64,000 nucleotides of DNA from an uncultured Methylibium sp. (GTDB taxonomy: Bacteria > Pseudomonadota > Gammaproteobacteria > Burkholderiales > Burkholderiaceae_C): the NCBI RefSeq assembly GCF_902826655.1, contig NZ_CADEFR010000001.1:77546-141545 (forward strand). The letters run 5' to 3'. How positions within the stretch are numbered: position 1 is the stretch's first letter; every line of letters starts with the position of its first letter. Positions 63,079-64,000 of the stretch are shown one piece after another. Under the pieces are notes generated by a model. The model had not been told where the DNA came from and ran no database searches. It was given only the letters and a program-made list of their open reading frames with translations. The position numbers were made by a program, and so were the translations under genes.

Positions 63079-63999
63079 CTACATCGCGTTGGCAGCCAGC
63101 GCCGGCATGGTGGTCACCAGGCGATCTGCATCGCCAGCCAGCACGACGCCCGCCGGCGGATCGAACTGCGCCATGGCGTCCAGCAGCAGGTCGGACTTGG
63201 ATGCGATCAGCCACGCTGTCGCCGTGGCGGGTCCACGCCACGGCGACGGCATCGTCTCGCTGTCAGCCATGGCCCGCTCACCGAGAGCCGACACCGAACC
63301 GGTCGTGACCGACTGCGGCGCGGCAGCTGCGCCGATGATCGAACCATCGGACAGACGAATCTCCTCGATCCGGTTGGCGCTGCTCGTGTACCAGTTGAGC
63401 ACCGTCAGCACATCCGACGCCCCGCTGATACCGATCTGCAGGTTGTTGCCACTGCGCGCTAGCGTCACCTGAGCGCTGCTGACACCAGGCAGGATCTCGA
63501 TGCGGTCTGAGCCCCCTGCGTCGCTGACGCTGTCGTTACCCTGCCCGAGGCCCCAACGATAGACATCAGCCGACGAAGTCGAACTGTCGGTGAGCGAGTC
63601 GTTGCCCAGGCCGCCCACATAGATGTCGTTGCCTGCGGCGCCGGCAAGCGTGTTGGCTGCAGCATTGCCGGTCAGGACATTGTTCAGCGTGTTGCCCGTC
63701 CCGTTGATCGCCGAGGAGCCGGTCAAGGTCAGATTCTCGACATTGCTGCCGAGCGTCCACGTCACGACGCTGTTCACGAGATCCGTCCCGGCACTCGATG
63801 CTTCGGTCACAACATCCGTGCTGACATTGACGAAGTAGACGTCGTCGCCGTTGCCGCCCACCATCGAGTCCGTGCCCGCGCCTCCATCAATCGTGTCGTG
63901 GCCGTCACCGCCGGTCAGCGTGTTGCTGGCGCTGTTGCCTATCAGCACGTTGCTGAGCGTGTTGCCGGTTCCGTGGATGGTCGAGCTGCCGGTGAGCGT
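63079..63999 (-). CDS. RTX-type calcium-binding repeat protein, C-terminal part (5' end outside window)
   Basis: At least 306 residues are visible; the frame stays open to the right edge. It consists of repeats of the type NTLTGGDGHDTIDGGAGTD and NVENLTLTGSSAINGTGN, the calcium-binding RTX and associated modules, then a non-repeat C-terminus (LLDAMAQFDPPAGVV) of the sort used as a type I secretion signal. It is probably a secreted adhesin, hydrolase or surface protein; the catalytic part, if any, is outside the window. No type I transporter genes are visible. Confidence 0.88.
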   Translation of the reverse strand, partial: TLTGSSTIHGTGNTLSNVLIGNSASNTLTGGDGHDTIDGGAGTDSMVGGNGDDVYFVNVSTDVVTEASSAGTDLVNSVVTWTLGSNVENLTLTGSSAINGTGNTLNNVLTGNAAANTLAGAAGNDIYVGGLGNDSLTDSSTSSADVYRWGLGQGNDSVSDAGGSDRIEILPGVSSAQVTLARSGNNLQIGISGASDVLTVLNWYTSSANRIEEIRLSDGSIIGAAAAPQSVTTGSVSALGERAMADSETMPSPWRGPATATAWLIASKSDLLLDAMAQFDPPAGVVLAGDADRLVTTMPALAANAM

Positions 64000-64000
64000 C

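Overview
The window is a high-GC chromosomal segment, almost fully coding. Its gene complement (BamC, CoaBC, Dut, ParC/ParE, cytochrome bd, Bug-type solute-binding protein, PQQ synthesis, aldehyde:ferredoxin oxidoreductase) suggests a betaproteobacterium of the order Burkholderiales, near the Rubrivivax/Leptothrix/Methylibium group. That placement is an inference from gene content, codon bias and protein style. I see no rRNA, tRNA, insertion sequence, prophage or CRISPR array.

Layout. 1-4.8 kb: the 3' end of tolA; a minus-strand bufferin-type (MNIO/DUF692) peptide-modification operon bufA-bufB-bufC-doxX; a divergent ECF sigma factor with a small zinc-finger anti-sigma partner; and a lipoprotein. 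4.8-8.4 kb: a fused hydantoinase/5-oxoprolinase. 8.5-11 kb: a GspE/PilB-type ATPase with tandem N-terminal repeats. 11-21 kb: a minus-strand block of two ATP-grasp/alpha-E/transglutaminase units, each preceded by a good match to a sigma-54 promoter. 21-36 kb: housekeeping genes (comEC, ridA, dsbB, parE-GNAT-parC, an MFS transporter, dapA, bamC, an MBL hydrolase). 36-47 kb: an Ala-rich lipoprotein, a ribosomal oxygenase, an FKBP, dut-coaBC, a bd oxidase of the cyanide-insensitive type, a MASE1-GGDEF cyclase, a TetR repressor and SDR with matching operators, and a MATE exporter.

47-62 kb is an alcohol/aldehyde oxidation island. A minus-strand operon encodes a tungsten-type aldehyde oxidoreductase (aorA, aorB, aorC, a MoaD-like carrier and a small unknown protein). 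An AcoR-like activator with an altered GAFTGA loop is divergent from it. Then come a proline-iminopeptidase-like hydrolase, pqqBCDE without a visible pqqA, and an ABC system known to accompany PQQ-dependent alcohol oxidation (ATPase, beta-propeller, binding protein, ABC-2 permease). The likely logic is that PQQ dehydrogenases encoded elsewhere make aldehydes, the AOR complex oxidises them to acids, and the ABC/propeller system handles substrate or product. The window ends in a solute-binding protein and the C-terminus of an RTX repeat protein.

Many genes have a TANNNT-like hexamer ending 6-10 nt before the ATG, which suggests that leaderless or near-leaderless transcripts are common here. The strongest leads for a poorly described system are the doubly sigma-54-promoted ATP-grasp/alpha-E/transglutaminase block, and the aor/pqq/ABC island with its atypical activator.
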